Below are positions 54,537 to 63,041 of a stretch of 64,000 bases of DNA, in pieces (position 1 is the stretch's first letter; every line of letters begins with the position of its first letter). The notes under the pieces are model-generated. The model was not told the origin of the DNA and did not search any database. It was given only the letters and a program-made list of their open reading frames with translations. Location of the stretch: positions 39,891 through 103,890 of the forward strand of contig JABUTN010000001.1 in the NCBI GenBank assembly GCA_021443665.1, given 5' to 3'. The DNA is from Bacteroidales bacterium (GTDB lineage: Bacteria > Bacteroidota > Bacteroidia > Bacteroidales > UBA932). The position numbers were made by a program, and so were the translations under genes.

Positions 54537-54858
54537 CGTCGTTTATCGTTTCAACGCTCACTGCACCGATGCAATCCTTGCAGCACAGCAGGAGAAGCGC
54601 ATAACGGTCAAGTTCGCTGATATCCGTGTTCCTGAGTGCCACATCCAGCAACCAGCCTTCCGGAATCAGTCCGTCAAAGAACGGGAACAGGACAGGCGAC
54701 TTGTAGGGTTTGTCACTGAGAGGCAATGTCAGACTGATGGCAGCAGGGGAGTCGGATGCCAGATATTCCGCATCGTATTGAAATTCGTAGCCCTCATCGG
54801 TTTCTTTGAGAATACCGGCCTTGATATGCTTGTATTTTATCAATGCGTCTGCCATCAC
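54523..54858 (-). CDS. hipS: HipA N-terminal domain protein (HipS antitoxin-like)
   Basis: A 111-aa protein equal to the N-terminal subdomain of HipA: KAGILKETDEGYEFQYDAEYL, SLTLPLSDKPY, FPFFDGLIPEGW. As a separate gene between hipB and the kinase this matches the tripartite HipBST arrangement, where HipS is the antitoxin. It overlaps hipB by 4 bp (ATGA) and hipT by 14 bp. Confidence 0.88.
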   Translation of the reverse strand: MMADALIKYKHIKAGILKETDEGYEFQYDAEYLASDSPAAISLTLPLSDKPYKSPVLFPFFDGLIPEGWLLDVALRNTDISELDRYALLLLCCKDCIGAVSVETINDDANE

Positions 54859-55064
54859 TTGTCAAACTTTTTCTGCGGCACCAGTTCGTAGTCAAACAAC
54901 GCGAACACCTGAGCCACCTTGTCCATGCGTACGGTAGCCTTTCCCTGCTCAAGTTCCCTAACGAAATTGAGCCCGACACCGGACTTCGTCGCAAGGTCCA
55001 CTTGCGTCATTCCGTTGTCTTTCCGGAGTTCTTTCAATTTCGCCGCGATTAGATTCTTTGCCAT
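54855..55064 (-). CDS. hipB: XRE-family HTH regulator (HipB)
   Basis: A 69-aa single helix-turn-helix protein (KELRKDNGMTQVDLATKSG, then GLNFVRELEQGKATVRMDKV). It is the first gene of the hip operon and likely its autorepressor. A TATTTTTG box lies 19 bp upstream. Confidence 0.9.
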   Translation of the reverse strand: MAKNLIAAKLKELRKDNGMTQVDLATKSGVGLNFVRELEQGKATVRMDKVAQVFALFDYELVPQKKFDK

Positions 55065-55083
55065 ATTTACATTATTTCGGATG

Positions 55084-55091
55084 CAAAAATA
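55084..55091 (-). promoter_or_regulatory. -7 box TATTTTTG of hipBST
   Basis: A perfect TAnnTTTG box on the minus strand, 19 bp before hipB. The surrounding AT-rich DNA would hold the HipB operator, but I see no clear palindrome. Confidence 0.5.
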
Positions 55092-55357
55092 TAAAATTTA
55101 TTCAATAATACATCAGTTAAGATGTAATTTCTGCTATGTGGAACGGATTATATTCGATTGGATGTATCTCTATTCTATGGAGAAATGATGCTCATATTCC
55201 AAAGATGAGTATGAGACGGACAAGAATCTTATGGACACCGTCTCCTTGATGAAGATGGATGCCTCCTGCACATTCAGAATCCAATTCCCGGCATGACACG
55301 TTCGGCCATCTAAAATTTATTGTTACCTTTAGGGGTTCAACAAAAATTTATACGAAT
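55092..55357. other. Gap between hipB and aldehyde dehydrogenase, possible gene relic
   Basis: About 265 bp. The plus-strand stretch 55190-55297 reads as an uninterrupted peptide-like frame (SYSKDEYETDKNLMDTVSL and on to FRIQFPA) with no start codon of its own, so it may be a remnant. A TACCTTTA near-box at 55324-55331 could drive the dehydrogenase gene. Confidence 0.4.
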
Positions 55358-56737
55358 ATGACTGAATCAGAGATAAAGAGCATTGTTGCTGCACAAAACG
55401 CGTATTTCCGCACACATAAGACATTTGATGTTGCATTCCGCATTCAGGCGCTGAAAAAGCTGCGCGAGGCAATCAAGAAGCACGAAGATGAAATCTGCGA
55501 GGCATTGCGCATAGATATCGGCAAGTCTGCCTACGAAAGCTACATGTGCGAGATTGGGATGACATTGGGCGAGTTGAGCTATGTGGTGAAACATCTCCGC
55601 CGTTGGGCCCGTCCCCATCGCGTGGCAACCCATTTGGGCAATTTTCCCTCGATAAGCAAAGTGATTCAAGAGCCTTTCGGCACCGTGCTCATTATGTCGC
55701 CCTGGAACTACCCCATCCTGCTCAGTTTCGAGCCGCTGATTGGAGCGATTGCAGCCGGAAACACTGCCGTGCTGAAACCGTCCAACTATTCTCCAAATTG
55801 TTCCAAGATAGTGCAAAGTATTGTGGAAGAGACTTTTGAGCGAGGCTACGTGGATGTAATCACAGGTGGCAGGGCGGAGAATACCGCACTCCTCGAACAG
55901 AAATTCGACTATATTTTCTTTACCGGAAGCCCGTCCGTAGGCAAACTGGTGATGGAAAAGGCTTCCGCACACCTCACCCCCGTGACATTGGAACTCGGCG
56001 GCAAGAGCCCGGTGATAATAGACCACACCGCCAACCTGAAACTTGCGGCACGAAGACTCTGCTTCGGCAAATACGTAAACTGCGGTCAGACCTGCATCGC
56101 CCCCGATTATCTGATGATTGAAGAGAGCATAAAGGATGAGTTCCTCGGCTATTACAAACAATTTGCGAAAGAGATGTACGGAGAAAATCCCCTTGAAGAT
56201 CCGACATACGGCAAGATTGTGAACATCAAGCATTTCACCCGCGTAAAAGGGCTGATAGACCCGGCAAAGGTGATTTATGGCGGCAGATATAACGAGGCTA
56301 CGCTGCAGATAGAGCCGACAATCATGGACAACGTGACTCCTGATGACGCAATAATGAAAGAGGAGATTTTTGGCCCGATTCTCCCGGTGATGACCTGGAA
56401 GAATATTGATGAGGTGGAGAAATTCATCATAGATCGTGCTAAGCCTCTCGCCTGTTACGTGTTCACCAATGACAAAACCATTGAGGAGCGCTTCACGAAG
56501 TATGTCTCATTCGGAGGCGGATGCATCAACGATGTGATCAACCATATCGCCACGGAGACAATGGGCTTCGGCGGTGTTGGTGAAAGCGGTATGGGAAGCT
56601 ATCACGGCAAGCTCAGTTTCCAGACTTTCAGCCACGCAAAGAGTATGATAAAGAAGTCGCAGCTGATAGATTTGCCGATGCGCTACAGACCGTACAAAAA
56701 ATATTACGACAAGATTATCCATCTGATAATGAGGTAA
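55358..56737 (+). CDS. Aldehyde dehydrogenase family protein
   Basis: A 459-aa NAD(P)-dependent aldehyde dehydrogenase of the short class-3-like type: SPWNYPILL near 115, FFTGSPSVGK, the catalytic Glu212 in LELGGKSP, and catalytic Cys246 in CGQTCIAP. The C-terminus has hydrophobic and basic residues that may bind membrane. The frame extends to 55259, but the ATG at 55358 gives the standard N-terminus. It is followed after 3 bp by a DUF362 gene with a GTG start, so the two are co-transcribed. Substrate unknown. Confidence 0.94.
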   Translation: MTESEIKSIVAAQNAYFRTHKTFDVAFRIQALKKLREAIKKHEDEICEALRIDIGKSAYESYMCEIGMTLGELSYVVKHLRRWARPHRVATHLGNFPSISKVIQEPFGTVLIMSPWNYPILLSFEPLIGAIAAGNTAVLKPSNYSPNCSKIVQSIVEETFERGYVDVITGGRAENTALLEQKFDYIFFTGSPSVGKLVMEKASAHLTPVTLELGGKSPVIIDHTANLKLAARRLCFGKYVNCGQTCIAPDYLMIEESIKDEFLGYYKQFAKEMYGENPLEDPTYGKIVNIKHFTRVKGLIDPAKVIYGGRYNEATLQIEPTIMDNVTPDDAIMKEEIFGPILPVMTWKNIDEVEKFIIDRAKPLACYVFTNDKTIEERFTKYVSFGGGCINDVINHIATETMGFGGVGESGMGSYHGKLSFQTFSHAKSMIKKSQLIDLPMRYRPYKKYYDKIIHLIMR

Positions 56738-56740
56738 CTT

Positions 56741-58447
56741 GTGAAGAATTTCATTGTCATTGAGGATGCTCCGCAGACAGATTATCTGCACGATTTCGTA
56801 ACCTTGCCGCGCAACTACGGCAGTGAGGCGTATTATGCCAGGGAAGATGTGAAGGCGATTTGTGACACCGTGCATAATGCCTTGGACAAATTGGACGCCC
56901 GCATCAATATAACTGAAACGCTGAAAGGATACAAGTCGGTGATTCTCAAGCCTAATCTGGTGAACGTTTTCCACAATGCCGGCTACTATGATGCAAACGG
57001 CAACACCGATTTTCCGGAAACGACAGATCCTCGCGTATTCGATGCCGTTGTGAACTGGTTCAGCAAGCGGCACGGCCACCTGATCATCGCAGAATCTTCC
57101 GGGAAGCCCTTCCCCACAACCGCATCGTTCAAGATTGCAGGCTATGACAGGATATCCAAACGCTATGGCACAGAGTTAGTTGCGCTCGAAAGAAGACCGG
57201 TGGTGCGTTACCTGCTTCCGAAAGCGGAGGTCATGAAGGAGATTCTCATTCCCGATACATTCGATGCGGTGGTGAAGGGAGAAGCGTATTATGTGTCGGT
57301 CCCCAAAATGAAGACCAACATCTACACAGGCGTCACACTTGGATTCAAGAACTCAATGGGCACTATCCCATATTTCCTTCGGGAGCGCAACCATTCGCAC
57401 GCGATAAACAAGAAACTGACCGATATGCTGTATCTCTTCAAGCCCGATATGGTGCTGATAGACGGCATAATCGGAGGTGAAGGAAATACGCCCGCTCCTG
57501 TTGATCCGGTCGATATGAGGATGATTGTGGCTTCAAACCATTCGGTGGAAGCAGATCGCCTCACCACCTATATGATGGGCTTCGACCCGAACGAGAATGC
57601 GCTCATCAAGGAGGCGGACCGCAGGGGATTCGGCAGCAGGGAGGTGGAGATTGTCGGGACGGTTCGGGTGAAGAAATTCCGTCCTGCCTCTCCTTCAATG
57701 ATGCGCGGCACTGTCCACGAGAAGTTCCCGCACGTTTTGGCCCTTGCAGGACATGACAGGAGCGGCACACCTGAAATAACTGATATAAACTCTGTTACGC
57801 CCGATATGGCATTCAGCATTGAGCAGCAATGCGTCGGTGGATGCCTCTCGTCGGTGGCGATGGGATTTGAGGCCGCATCCTACGGTCCGGCCAAGCACAA
57901 ACATATAACCAAGCGTCTTGTACTGATAGAGGGGAGCGGAATTGAAGTCGATGGCAAGCGGTATTGGTTCGATAAGGATGGAAAACCATATACGAAAGAG
58001 GATATTATCGCCCTCAAAAGTAATATTATGGTGATGGGAAAATGTTGCGGAGAGGAGATGCTTTCGATTGCAACCTTCCCCATTCGCGGTTGCTGCGACC
58101 CTGCGGAGTGTCTGAATGCCGTTTCCAATTCCCTTGGCATCATAACCGACCAGCTGCACCCGATCCGCAACAAATCGCTTGTCTTGAAGGCAGTTCCGGG
58201 ACTGCTTGGAACAATCTTCCGGCGTACCCACTGGCTGCTTCGTGGGCAGGAGGTGGATGTTCCCAGAGCGCACGAAGACACCATCTTTCCAACCAGACCA
58301 ATCAGTGAAGAGGAAAAGGAGATGGATTACATCGAATGGCCCATCGGCAAACTCAGCTGGAAAGAGAGGATGTCCCGCATCGCCGATATGGGAAATCTGA
58401 TGGGTTCGCTCACCGGCATTCCCGGAATGAGAAAGGCACACCGTTGA
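56741..58447 (+). CDS. DUF362 domain protein
   Basis: A 568-aa protein with the DUF362 core: VILKPNLVN near residue 67, IIAESSGKPFPT, VPKMKTNIYTGVTLGFKNSMG, and IDGIIGGEGNTP. The C-terminal half carries clustered cysteines (QQCVGGC, GKCCGEE, RGCCDPAEC), which could hold metal or an iron-sulfur cluster, but no ferredoxin CxxCxxCxxxC is present. The start is GTG. No signal peptide. It pairs with the aldehyde dehydrogenase 3 bp upstream; the joint reaction is unknown. Confidence 0.85.
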   Translation: MKNFIVIEDAPQTDYLHDFVTLPRNYGSEAYYAREDVKAICDTVHNALDKLDARINITETLKGYKSVILKPNLVNVFHNAGYYDANGNTDFPETTDPRVFDAVVNWFSKRHGHLIIAESSGKPFPTTASFKIAGYDRISKRYGTELVALERRPVVRYLLPKAEVMKEILIPDTFDAVVKGEAYYVSVPKMKTNIYTGVTLGFKNSMGTIPYFLRERNHSHAINKKLTDMLYLFKPDMVLIDGIIGGEGNTPAPVDPVDMRMIVASNHSVEADRLTTYMMGFDPNENALIKEADRRGFGSREVEIVGTVRVKKFRPASPSMMRGTVHEKFPHVLALAGHDRSGTPEITDINSVTPDMAFSIEQQCVGGCLSSVAMGFEAASYGPAKHKHITKRLVLIEGSGIEVDGKRYWFDKDGKPYTKEDIIALKSNIMVMGKCCGEEMLSIATFPIRGCCDPAECLNAVSNSLGIITDQLHPIRNKSLVLKAVPGLLGTIFRRTHWLLRGQEVDVPRAHEDTIFPTRPISEEEKEMDYIEWPIGKLSWKERMSRIADMGNLMGSLTGIPGMRKAHR

Positions 58448-58554
58448 TGACTGACCGCAAATAAGCCCGATGCAAAATATTACTGTCAAGGCTTGCCTAA
58501 CCGTTGGCATATCTTTTGAGTTAAACTTGGTATAACATTTAAATTTTTATCGCT

Positions 58555-59190
58555 ATGTCAAAGAGATTGTTTTCAGCAGTGGCCATTTCGTTGGCACTTT
58601 TAAGCCTGCCCGTTGTGTGTGCGGCGCAGGGAGACCGCTATCATCAGATGCAGCAGAGAAGGCCCTCCGCAAAGCAGATTGCTGAGGCCCAGTCAAAGAG
58701 GATGGCAAAGGAACTGAATCTTTCCGAAAAGCAATACAAGCAGGTCTATTCGCTCAATCTTGAGGAGCAGAACCTCCGCGAGAGGCTTATGAAGAGTGGC
58801 CCTATGGGTCCCAGGCCTGATGGTGCCGGCCCCGGCATGGGCGGTCCAGGTATGGGAGGCCCCGGTGGTCCCGGCATGGGCGGCCCAGGTGGTCCCGGGA
58901 TGGGCAGACCCGATATGAGAGGCCCCGGTAATGGCGGCCCGGGAATGGGCGCCCAGGGCAACGGCGGTCCCCGCAGGGATAACCAAGGCGCAGCCGGCCC
59001 CGGCAAAGATTTTTCCGGCAAGGGACAGCCCGGGATGGGTCCTCACAACGGCCGGCCGCAGATGACCGACATCGAGGATCACGCCGAGATGCAGAAGTTC
59101 CGGCAGAAGAAGGAAAAGAAGCTGCGCAAGATCCTGACCAAGGAGCAGTTCGACCGCTGGGAGGCAATGGAGGCCCGCAGAGGCTTCTAA
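58555..59190 (+). CDS. Periplasmic Gly/Pro/Met-rich protein (Spy/DUF4890-like)
   Basis: A 211-aa exported protein: signal peptide (ending CAAQG, about 25), a helical segment MAKELNLSEKQYKQVYSLNL (about 50-69), a low-complexity region of about 80 residues built on GPGMGG units (about 82-165), and a second helical segment ending ILTKEQFDRWEAM. The two helices around LTxEQ-type motifs recall Spy/CpxP-like chaperones and DUF4890 proteins. The Met-rich insert might bind copper; that is a guess. No clean promoter box; TATCTTTTG (one extra T) stands at 58511-58519. Confidence 0.75.
   Translation: MSKRLFSAVAISLALLSLPVVCAAQGDRYHQMQQRRPSAKQIAEAQSKRMAKELNLSEKQYKQVYSLNLEEQNLRERLMKSGPMGPRPDGAGPGMGGPGMGGPGGPGMGGPGGPGMGRPDMRGPGNGGPGMGAQGNGGPRRDNQGAAGPGKDFSGKGQPGMGPHNGRPQMTDIEDHAEMQKFRQKKEKKLRKILTKEQFDRWEAMEARRGF
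58816..58965 (+). repeat. GC-rich imperfect repeats encoding GPGMGG units
   Basis: Units such as GGTCCCGGCATGGGCGGC recur with small changes. They are in frame inside the Spy-like gene and are a likely site of slippage. Confidence 0.7.
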
Positions 59191-59204
59191 GCCGGGTGGC
59201 CCCG

Positions 59205-59729
59205 TCAGACGGTTGCGACAACTGTTCCGCCGCCTGACCCCCGCAGTCTTGACTGCTCAAAGAATTTGACGGCAATCTTGGCCTTGATGCGTTCAAATTC
59301 CGATTCGGAGAAATCCTCTCGGCTGAGTTCCAACAAGTTCATCATAGTCAGAGGATCTGACGCTATCCTGAGCATCTTGCCGTTCGACTCTGAAGGGACT
59401 TGTCCCTCCTCGTAATTTTTTAGTTGGTTGATGCCAAATCCCAACACACGCGACATTTGTGTATAGTTCAGTCCGTAACCTTCCCTCACTGCCTTTATCT
59501 CACGGGCAGTGGGGATTCCGTGTCTTTGCCGATACTGATTATACAAGTCCTCTGTCCAGAAACTGTCCTATGCGGTTGTGGTAAACTGCTCGCCGGTGTC
59601 CTCGCATTTGTAATATCGGACATTGACACGATACCTCTCTCCCCTGAAAGTATTCTCCTCAACATCTTCTATCTCAAGGACTTTTCCGCCTGTGAACGGA
59701 CTTTCGATATTTGCGTATTTCTCTGTCAT
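59205..59729 (-). pseudogene. MqsA/YgiT-like antitoxin gene split by an in-frame TAG
   Basis: Two open stretches in the same frame form one protein interrupted by a single amber codon at 59568-59570. The first part (52 codons, start ATG 59729, MTEKYANIESPF) is the zinc-ribbon-like N-terminus ending in EDTGEQFTTTA. After TAG come DSFWTEDLYNQYRQRHG and an XRE-type HTH (REGYGLNYTQMSRVLGFGINQLKNYE-type, read in pieces) with a 60-residue tail. Joined products of this kind are the MqsA-like antitoxins of Bacteroidota. TAG is a normal stop elsewhere in the window, so this is probably a nonsense mutation; the downstream part may still start at the ATG at 59546. No toxin gene adjoins it. Confidence 0.75.
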
Positions 59730-59809
59730 TTCTTTGTTGTGCTTAAAATATAAATTGGGATATGTTTTATAGGCACTGTAAATGGCATCCCGACAGAGTA
59801 GGATGCCCC

Positions 59810-60757
59810 CTAAACCTTCCTCCCCACCTTCTCGATCATGTCTTTGGTCATGCGGTCGAGGTCCCATTGGGGGTTCCAGCCCCATTCGGCGCGGGCGCAG
59901 GAGTCGTCCATGCGGTCGGGCCAGGAGTCGGCGATGGCGGCCTTGACGGGGTCGACGGCGTAGTCGAAGACGGCTTCGGGCAGGTGCTCGCGGATTTTGG
60001 CGAAGAGCTGCTCGGGGCAGAAGCTCATACAGGTGATGTTGAAGCTGTTGCGGTGTTTGAGTTTGGCGGGGTCGGCCTCCATCAGCTGGATGACGGCGTC
60101 AAGGGCGTCGGGCATATAGAGCATGTCCATATAGGTGTCCTTGGGGATGGGGCAGGTGTAGCGGCCCTTGCGCAGGACTTCGTAGAACACCTCCACAGCG
60201 TAGTCTGTGGTGCCGCCGCCGGGCAGGCAGCCGTTGGAGATGATGCCGGGGAAGCGCACACTGCGGGTGTCCACTCCGTAGCGGTGGAAGTAGTAGTCGC
60301 TCAGCAGTTCGCCCGTGACCTTGCACACGCCGTAGATGGTGTTGGGACGCATCACCGTGTCCTGGGGGGTCATATCGTGGGGCGTACTTTCGCCGAAGGC
60401 TCCGATGGAGGAGGGGGTGAAGAGGGCGCAGCCGTTCTCCTTGGCGAGGGTGAGGGAGTTCATCAGGGCTCCCATATTGATATTCCAGGCTTTCTCGGGG
60501 AAACGCTCACCGGTGGCCGACAGCAGCGCCACGAGGTTGAAGATGGTGTCCACCTTGTACTTGCGCACCAGGCTGCCGTAGGACTCGAGGTCGAGGGCGT
60601 CCATCTTCACGCTGATGGCCTGTTCCGCCATTCTCGCCACGGACTCGTCTTTGGCGTCTCCGGCTATGATGTTGTCATATCCGTAATGCTTCTGAAGGAA
60701 GGGTACAAGTTCGGTGCCTATTTGGCCACCTGCTCCGACTACTAATATGCGTTTCAT
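59810..60757 (-). CDS. Epimerase-type L-threonine 3-dehydrogenase
   Basis: A 315-aa NAD-dependent short-chain dehydrogenase/epimerase: GAGGQIGTELVPFL at the N-terminus, SSIGAFG with the catalytic Ser region, YGVCK with the catalytic Tyr and Lys, SVRFPGIIS, and YMDMLYMPDALDA. These match the L-threonine dehydrogenases related to UDP-galactose epimerase found in Bacteroidota, which give 2-amino-3-oxobutyrate. Lacks a signal peptide. A TATTTTTG box (60777-60784) lies 19 bp upstream. The C-terminal helices end KDMIEKVGRKV. Confidence 0.9.
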   Translation of the reverse strand: MKRILVVGAGGQIGTELVPFLQKHYGYDNIIAGDAKDESVARMAEQAISVKMDALDLESYGSLVRKYKVDTIFNLVALLSATGERFPEKAWNINMGALMNSLTLAKENGCALFTPSSIGAFGESTPHDMTPQDTVMRPNTIYGVCKVTGELLSDYYFHRYGVDTRSVRFPGIISNGCLPGGGTTDYAVEVFYEVLRKGRYTCPIPKDTYMDMLYMPDALDAVIQLMEADPAKLKHRNSFNITCMSFCPEQLFAKIREHLPEAVFDYAVDPVKAAIADSWPDRMDDSCARAEWGWNPQWDLDRMTKDMIEKVGRKV

Positions 60758-60776
60758 TTCGATGAATAAATTAGCG

Positions 60777-60784
60777 CAAAAATA
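60777..60784 (-). promoter_or_regulatory. -7 box TATTTTTG of the threonine dehydrogenase gene
   Basis: A perfect TAnnTTTG box, 19 bp before the ATG and 9 bp from the facing tgt box. Confidence 0.55.
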
Positions 60785-60793
60785 GCAAATTAT

Positions 60794-60801
60794 TATCTTT
60801 G
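60794..60801 (+). promoter_or_regulatory. -7 box TATCTTTG of tgt, near-leaderless
   Basis: A perfect box 6 nt before the ATG at 60808. It excludes the GTG three codons upstream at 60799, which lies in the box. Confidence 0.65.
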
Positions 60802-60807
60802 TGGTCT

Positions 60808-61938
60808 ATGAATTTTCAGATAAGGGGAACAGACAGCGGCTCAAATGCCAGGGCGGGGGTGCTGACCACGGATCACGGCAGCATTCAGACCCCCATTTTC
60901 ATGCCTGTGGGCACTGTGGGCTCAGTGAAGGGGGTGTATCACAGAGATCTGAGGGAGGACATAGGGGCGCAGATTATCCTCGGCAACACATATCATCTCT
61001 ACCTTCGCCCCGGTCTGGACACCCTGCGCAAGGCGGGGGGGCTGCACCGCTTTGTGGGCTGGGACAGGCCCATCCTGACGGACAGCGGCGGTTTCCAGGT
61101 CTTCTCGCTGGCCCAGTGCCGCAAACTCAAGCCTGAGGGCTGCACTTTCCAGTCGCACATTGACGGCTCCCGCCACACCTTCACTCCTGAGAACAATGTC
61201 GATACCCAGCGCATCATCGGTGCCGACATCATAATGGCCCTGGACGAATGCACGCCCGGGGACGCCACATACGACTATGCGAAGAAGTCCCTGGACTTGA
61301 CGCAGAAGTGGCTGGAGAGGGGTTACAGGCATTTCCGCGAGACGGATCCTCTCTACGGCTACCACCAGAGCTATTTCCCCATCATCCAGGGCTGCGTCTA
61401 TCCCGAGCTGCGCCGCCGGGCGGCCGAACACGCCGTGGCCCTCAACGCCGAGGGCTATGCCATAGGCGGCCTTGCTGTGGGCGAGCCCACGGAGAAGATG
61501 TACGAGATGGTGGAACTGCTCCATCCCCTGCTGCCCTTCGACAAACCGCGTTACCTTATGGGCGTGGGCACTCCCGAGAACCTTCTCGAGGCCATCGGCC
61601 GAGGGGTGGATATGTTCGATTGCGTGATGCCCACCAGGAACGGCCGCAACGGGATGATTTTCACCTGGAAGGGCAGGATGAACCTGCGTAACCGCAAGTG
61701 GGAGCAGGACTTCGGCGAACTAGACCCGGACGGGACCTCCTTTGTGGACCACCACTATTCGAGGGCCTACCTGCGACACATGTTCATGGCGGGGGAGATG
61801 CTTGCCGCGCAGATTGCGAGCGAGCACAATCTCGCCTTCTACCTTGACGTGGTGCGTCAGGCGCGGGCGCACATACTTGCGGGGGACTTCGCCTCCTGGC
61901 GTTCGGCCGTGCTGCCCGCACTCACCAACAAACTCTGA
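60808..61938 (+). CDS. tgt: Queuine tRNA-ribosyltransferase
   Basis: Exchanges G34 of GUN-anticodon tRNAs for the queuosine precursor. The 376-aa protein has TPIFMPVGTVGSVKG, the catalytic DSGGFQVFSLA, GGLAVGEPTEKMYE, MGVGTPENLLEAIGRGVDMFDCV with the second catalytic Asp, and PTRNGRNG. The usual zinc cluster CxCxxC near the C-terminus is not evident; the corresponding region reads RNRKWEQDFGELDPD, so zinc binding looks lost. The start is the ATG at 60808. The LptF/LptG-type permease follows 4 bp later. Confidence 0.96.
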   Translation: MNFQIRGTDSGSNARAGVLTTDHGSIQTPIFMPVGTVGSVKGVYHRDLREDIGAQIILGNTYHLYLRPGLDTLRKAGGLHRFVGWDRPILTDSGGFQVFSLAQCRKLKPEGCTFQSHIDGSRHTFTPENNVDTQRIIGADIIMALDECTPGDATYDYAKKSLDLTQKWLERGYRHFRETDPLYGYHQSYFPIIQGCVYPELRRRAAEHAVALNAEGYAIGGLAVGEPTEKMYEMVELLHPLLPFDKPRYLMGVGTPENLLEAIGRGVDMFDCVMPTRNGRNGMIFTWKGRMNLRNRKWEQDFGELDPDGTSFVDHHYSRAYLRHMFMAGEMLAAQIASEHNLAFYLDVVRQARAHILAGDFASWRSAVLPALTNKL

Positions 61939-61942
61939 CAGA

Positions 61943-63034
61943 ATGAATTTCCGTATAAACATACTCGACCGCTATATAATGAGGAAGTTCCTCGGGACCT
62001 TCCTGGTGGCCCTGCTGCTGATTATCGTGATCGTGATCATCTTCGACATTTCGGAGAAGATTGACGATTTTGTGGACAATGAAGTCTCACTCAAGGAAAT
62101 CGTGGTGGATTACTACCTCAACTTCATACCCTATTTCATCAATATGTTCTCGCCGCTGTTCGTGTTCATCACGGTGATTTTCTTCACCTCGAAGCTCGCG
62201 GGCAACAGCGAGATAGTGGCGATGCTTTCCGGTGGCCTGAGTTTCTCGAGGCTGATGTACCCCTATTTCCTCTCGGCCTTCGTGATTTTCCTGATGAGCC
62301 TGACGCTCAACCTCTTCGTGATACCGAGGGCGAACGCGGTCCGGCTCGATTTCGAGCAGAAGTACATACGATGGTCGAAGTTCCACAATACGGCCAGGAA
62401 CGTACACTATCAGATTGCGCCCGGCGAGTTCGTCTATGTGGAGTCCTTCAGCACCTGGAACAATACGGCCTACCGTTTCTCCCTGGAGTCGATCCGCGAG
62501 AGCCGTCTGGTGTCCAAGCTGACGGCCGAGAGCGCGGCCTGGGACTCTGTGGCGGGCAGGTGGAAACTGAAGAACTACACCCTCCGCGACTATTCCACTT
62601 CGGATCAGAAGATTGTATCGGGCAAGAGCCTCGACACCACGATATCCCTCAGGATAGAGGATTTCTACAGGAGCAAGAGCTCCGCCCAGTCCTTCACCTA
62701 CCGCCAGCTTGAAGACCTGATCGCGATGCAGAAGATGAGGGGCGACACTATGGTCAAATACTCCCTGATAGAGAAGAACACGCGCTATGCCGTGCCTTTT
62801 TCCGCCTTCATCCTGACGATGATAGGCGTGGCGCTCTCGTCCAAGAAGCGGCGCGGAGGCATAGGGCTCAACCTTGGAATCGGGCTGGCCCTGAGTTTCT
62901 CCTACATCCTTTTCCTGCGCTTCAGCCAGATGTTCGTGATAACGGATACGCTCCCTCCCGCCGTCGCCTTGTGGCTGCCCAACCTGATTTACGCTGTAAT
63001 CGCGGCCGTGCTTTACCGTATGGCCCCCAAATAA
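61943..63034 (+). CDS. LptF/LptG family permease
   Basis: Inner-membrane permease subunit of the ABC machine that extracts lipopolysaccharide toward the outer membrane. The 363-aa protein starts [15 protein letters not shown], has three N-terminal helices, a periplasmic beta-jellyroll (about 130-260) and three C-terminal helices. The ATG at 61943 follows the tgt stop by 4 bp; the longer open frame back to 61742 is a tgt shadow. Whether it is LptF or LptG cannot be told alone. A plug-domain lipoprotein gene follows 7 bp later. Confidence 0.93.
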   Translation: MNFRINILDRYIMRKFLGTFLVALLLIIVIVIIFDISEKIDDFVDNEVSLKEIVVDYYLNFIPYFINMFSPLFVFITVIFFTSKLAGNSEIVAMLSGGLSFSRLMYPYFLSAFVIFLMSLTLNLFVIPRANAVRLDFEQKYIRWSKFHNTARNVHYQIAPGEFVYVESFSTWNNTAYRFSLESIRESRLVSKLTAESAAWDSVAGRWKLKNYTLRDYSTSDQKIVSGKSLDTTISLRIEDFYRSKSSAQSFTYRQLEDLIAMQKMRGDTMVKYSLIEKNTRYAVPFSAFILTMIGVALSSKKRRGGIGLNLGIGLALSFSYILFLRFSQMFVITDTLPPAVALWLPNLIYAVIAAVLYRMAPK

Positions 63035-63041
63035 ACGCCTT

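Noticed and set aside
54919-55188. 89-codon plus-strand frame opposite hipB
   Set aside because: Antisense to a clear HTH gene; composition is not protein-like.
58816-58965. CRISPR-like repeat array
   Set aside because: Repeats are short, imperfect, lack spacers, stay in frame and encode GPGMGG units.
59568-59570. Reassigned TAG codon
   Set aside because: TAG serves as a normal stop for the GH125, DUF1963-cluster and other genes in this window, so genome-wide recoding is unlikely.
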